Source of the DNA: Nitrospirota bacterium
GTDB taxonomy: Bacteria; Nitrospirota; Nitrospiria; SBBL01; Manganitrophaceae
DNA length: 5,567 nucleotides
NCBI GenBank assembly: GCA_023248505.1
Contig: JAHFEM010000160.1
Location: 1 to 5,567 of the forward strand
Direction of reading: 5' to 3'
Shown here: positions 5,123-5,567 of the stretch, piece after piece
Layout of the letters: the number at the start of each line of letters is the position of its first letter
How positions within the stretch are numbered: position 1 is the stretch's first letter
The notes under the pieces: generated by a model
The model's database searches: none
Seen by the model: the letters and a program-made list of their open reading frames with translations, nothing else
Told to the model about the DNA's origin: nothing
Program-made: the position numbers and the translations under genes

Positions 5123-5192
5123 GGGAACCGTTCCCCCTCTCAATAGATCCGGCGCAAGAGGGCAGTGTGCCCTAGGCTATCAATAGATTTGG
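5123..5192 (+). repeat. Hairpins and a spaced direct repeat upstream of glyA
   Basis: The rpiB-glyA gap holds three ordered elements. GGGAA-CCG-TTCCC (5123-5135) can form a 5-bp stem. AGGGCA-GTG-TGCCCT (5159-5173) is a perfect 6-bp stem with a three-base loop. Flanking the second hairpin is a direct repeat: TCAATAGAT at 5140-5148 and 5180-5188, each followed two bases later by GG, with starts exactly 40 bases apart. No T-tract follows either hairpin, so neither is a classic terminator. No good promoter is visible here, so glyA may be read from rpiB, with these elements acting as an operator or an mRNA-processing site. Confidence 0.4.
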
Positions 5193-5208
5193 ATTAGAGG
5201 ATTTTGAC

Positions 5209-5567
5209 ATGAGCAATGAAAGTGATTTCAGTCTAAGGGCGGTCGATCCGGAGGTCGAGCAGGCGATCCTCCAAGAGGAGAAACGGGAGGAAGAGAAGAT
5301 TATTCTCATCGCCTCCGAGAATTATGTCAGTCGTGCGGTCTTGGAAGCGCAGGGATCGCTCATGACCAACAAGTACGCCGAGGGGTACCCCGGACGGCGC
5401 TACTACGGCGGCTGCCAGTATGTCGATGTCGTCGAATCGCTCGCGATCGAGCGGGCCAAGCAGCTCTTCGGGGCCGAACACGTCAACGTCCAGCCCCACT
5501 CCGGATCACAGGCCAACATGGCGGTCTATTTTGCCGTCCTCAAACCGGGGGATACCATTCTGGGGAT
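5209..5567 (+). CDS. glyA: Serine hydroxymethyltransferase (partial, N-terminal 119 residues)
   Basis: GlyA is the cytoplasmic pyridoxal-phosphate enzyme that converts serine and tetrahydrofolate to glycine and methylene-tetrahydrofolate, feeding one-carbon metabolism. The fragment shows the conserved N-terminal order: the LIASENYVS segment, then [17 protein letters not shown], then [11 protein letters not shown], which contributes to cofactor phosphate binding. The cofactor lysine lies beyond the window edge. AGAGGA (5196-5201) stands 7 bases before the ATG and fixes the start. The reading frame is intact to the last base. It is the last gene visible, downstream of rpiB on the same strand. 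Confidence 0.96.
   Translation, partial: MSNESDFSLRAVDPEVEQAILQEEKREEEKIILIASENYVSRAVLEAQGSLMTNKYAEGYPGRRYYGGCQYVDVVESLAIERAKQLFGAEHVNVQPHSGSQANMAVYFAVLKPGDTILG

Overview
The window reads as chromosomal DNA of moderately high GC from a Gram-negative-type bacterium. The protein styles and the rpiB-glyA pairing suggest Nitrospirota (Nitrospira or a relative), but this is an impression from sequence alone and is not tested. No rRNA, tRNA, CRISPR array, insertion sequence or phage gene is visible.

Layout. Bases 1-524 carry two minus-strand genes: the start of an NAD(P)-binding, NDUFA9-like sugar-epimerase-fold protein (cut by the window edge) and, upstream of it, a small DUF2892 membrane protein. 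A divergent 409-base gap (525-933) holds a cluster of competing hairpins, a near-consensus sigma-70 promoter at 758-786 and a leader of about 140 bases with no riboswitch I recognise. Next is a tightly coupled plus-strand operon: a 12-segment APC-superfamily permease (934-2502), a two-segment small membrane protein (2489-2737) and a membrane-anchored universal stress protein (2734-3297). Consecutive genes overlap by 14 and 4 bases. A second sigma-70 promoter (3370-3398) drives two adjacent RCK/TrkA-type NAD-binding regulators (3425-3829 and 3831-4484), separated by one base. The right end is central metabolism: rpiB (ribose-5-phosphate isomerase B) and the first third of glyA (serine hydroxymethyltransferase).

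How the genes may work together. The permease has a KimA/KUP-like look: acidic residues in its first helix instead of the amino-acid-transporter signature, and an AYPxxGGG stretch. It is followed by a USP tethered to the membrane and then by two TrkA-type regulators with no TrkH/KtrB channel gene in the window. The most interesting reading is a regulated potassium (or other cation) uptake module in which an APC-type carrier takes the place of the usual channel and is controlled by nucleotide-sensing USP and RCK proteins. This is inference from neighbourhood and motifs. rpiB and glyA are probably just downstream housekeeping genes.
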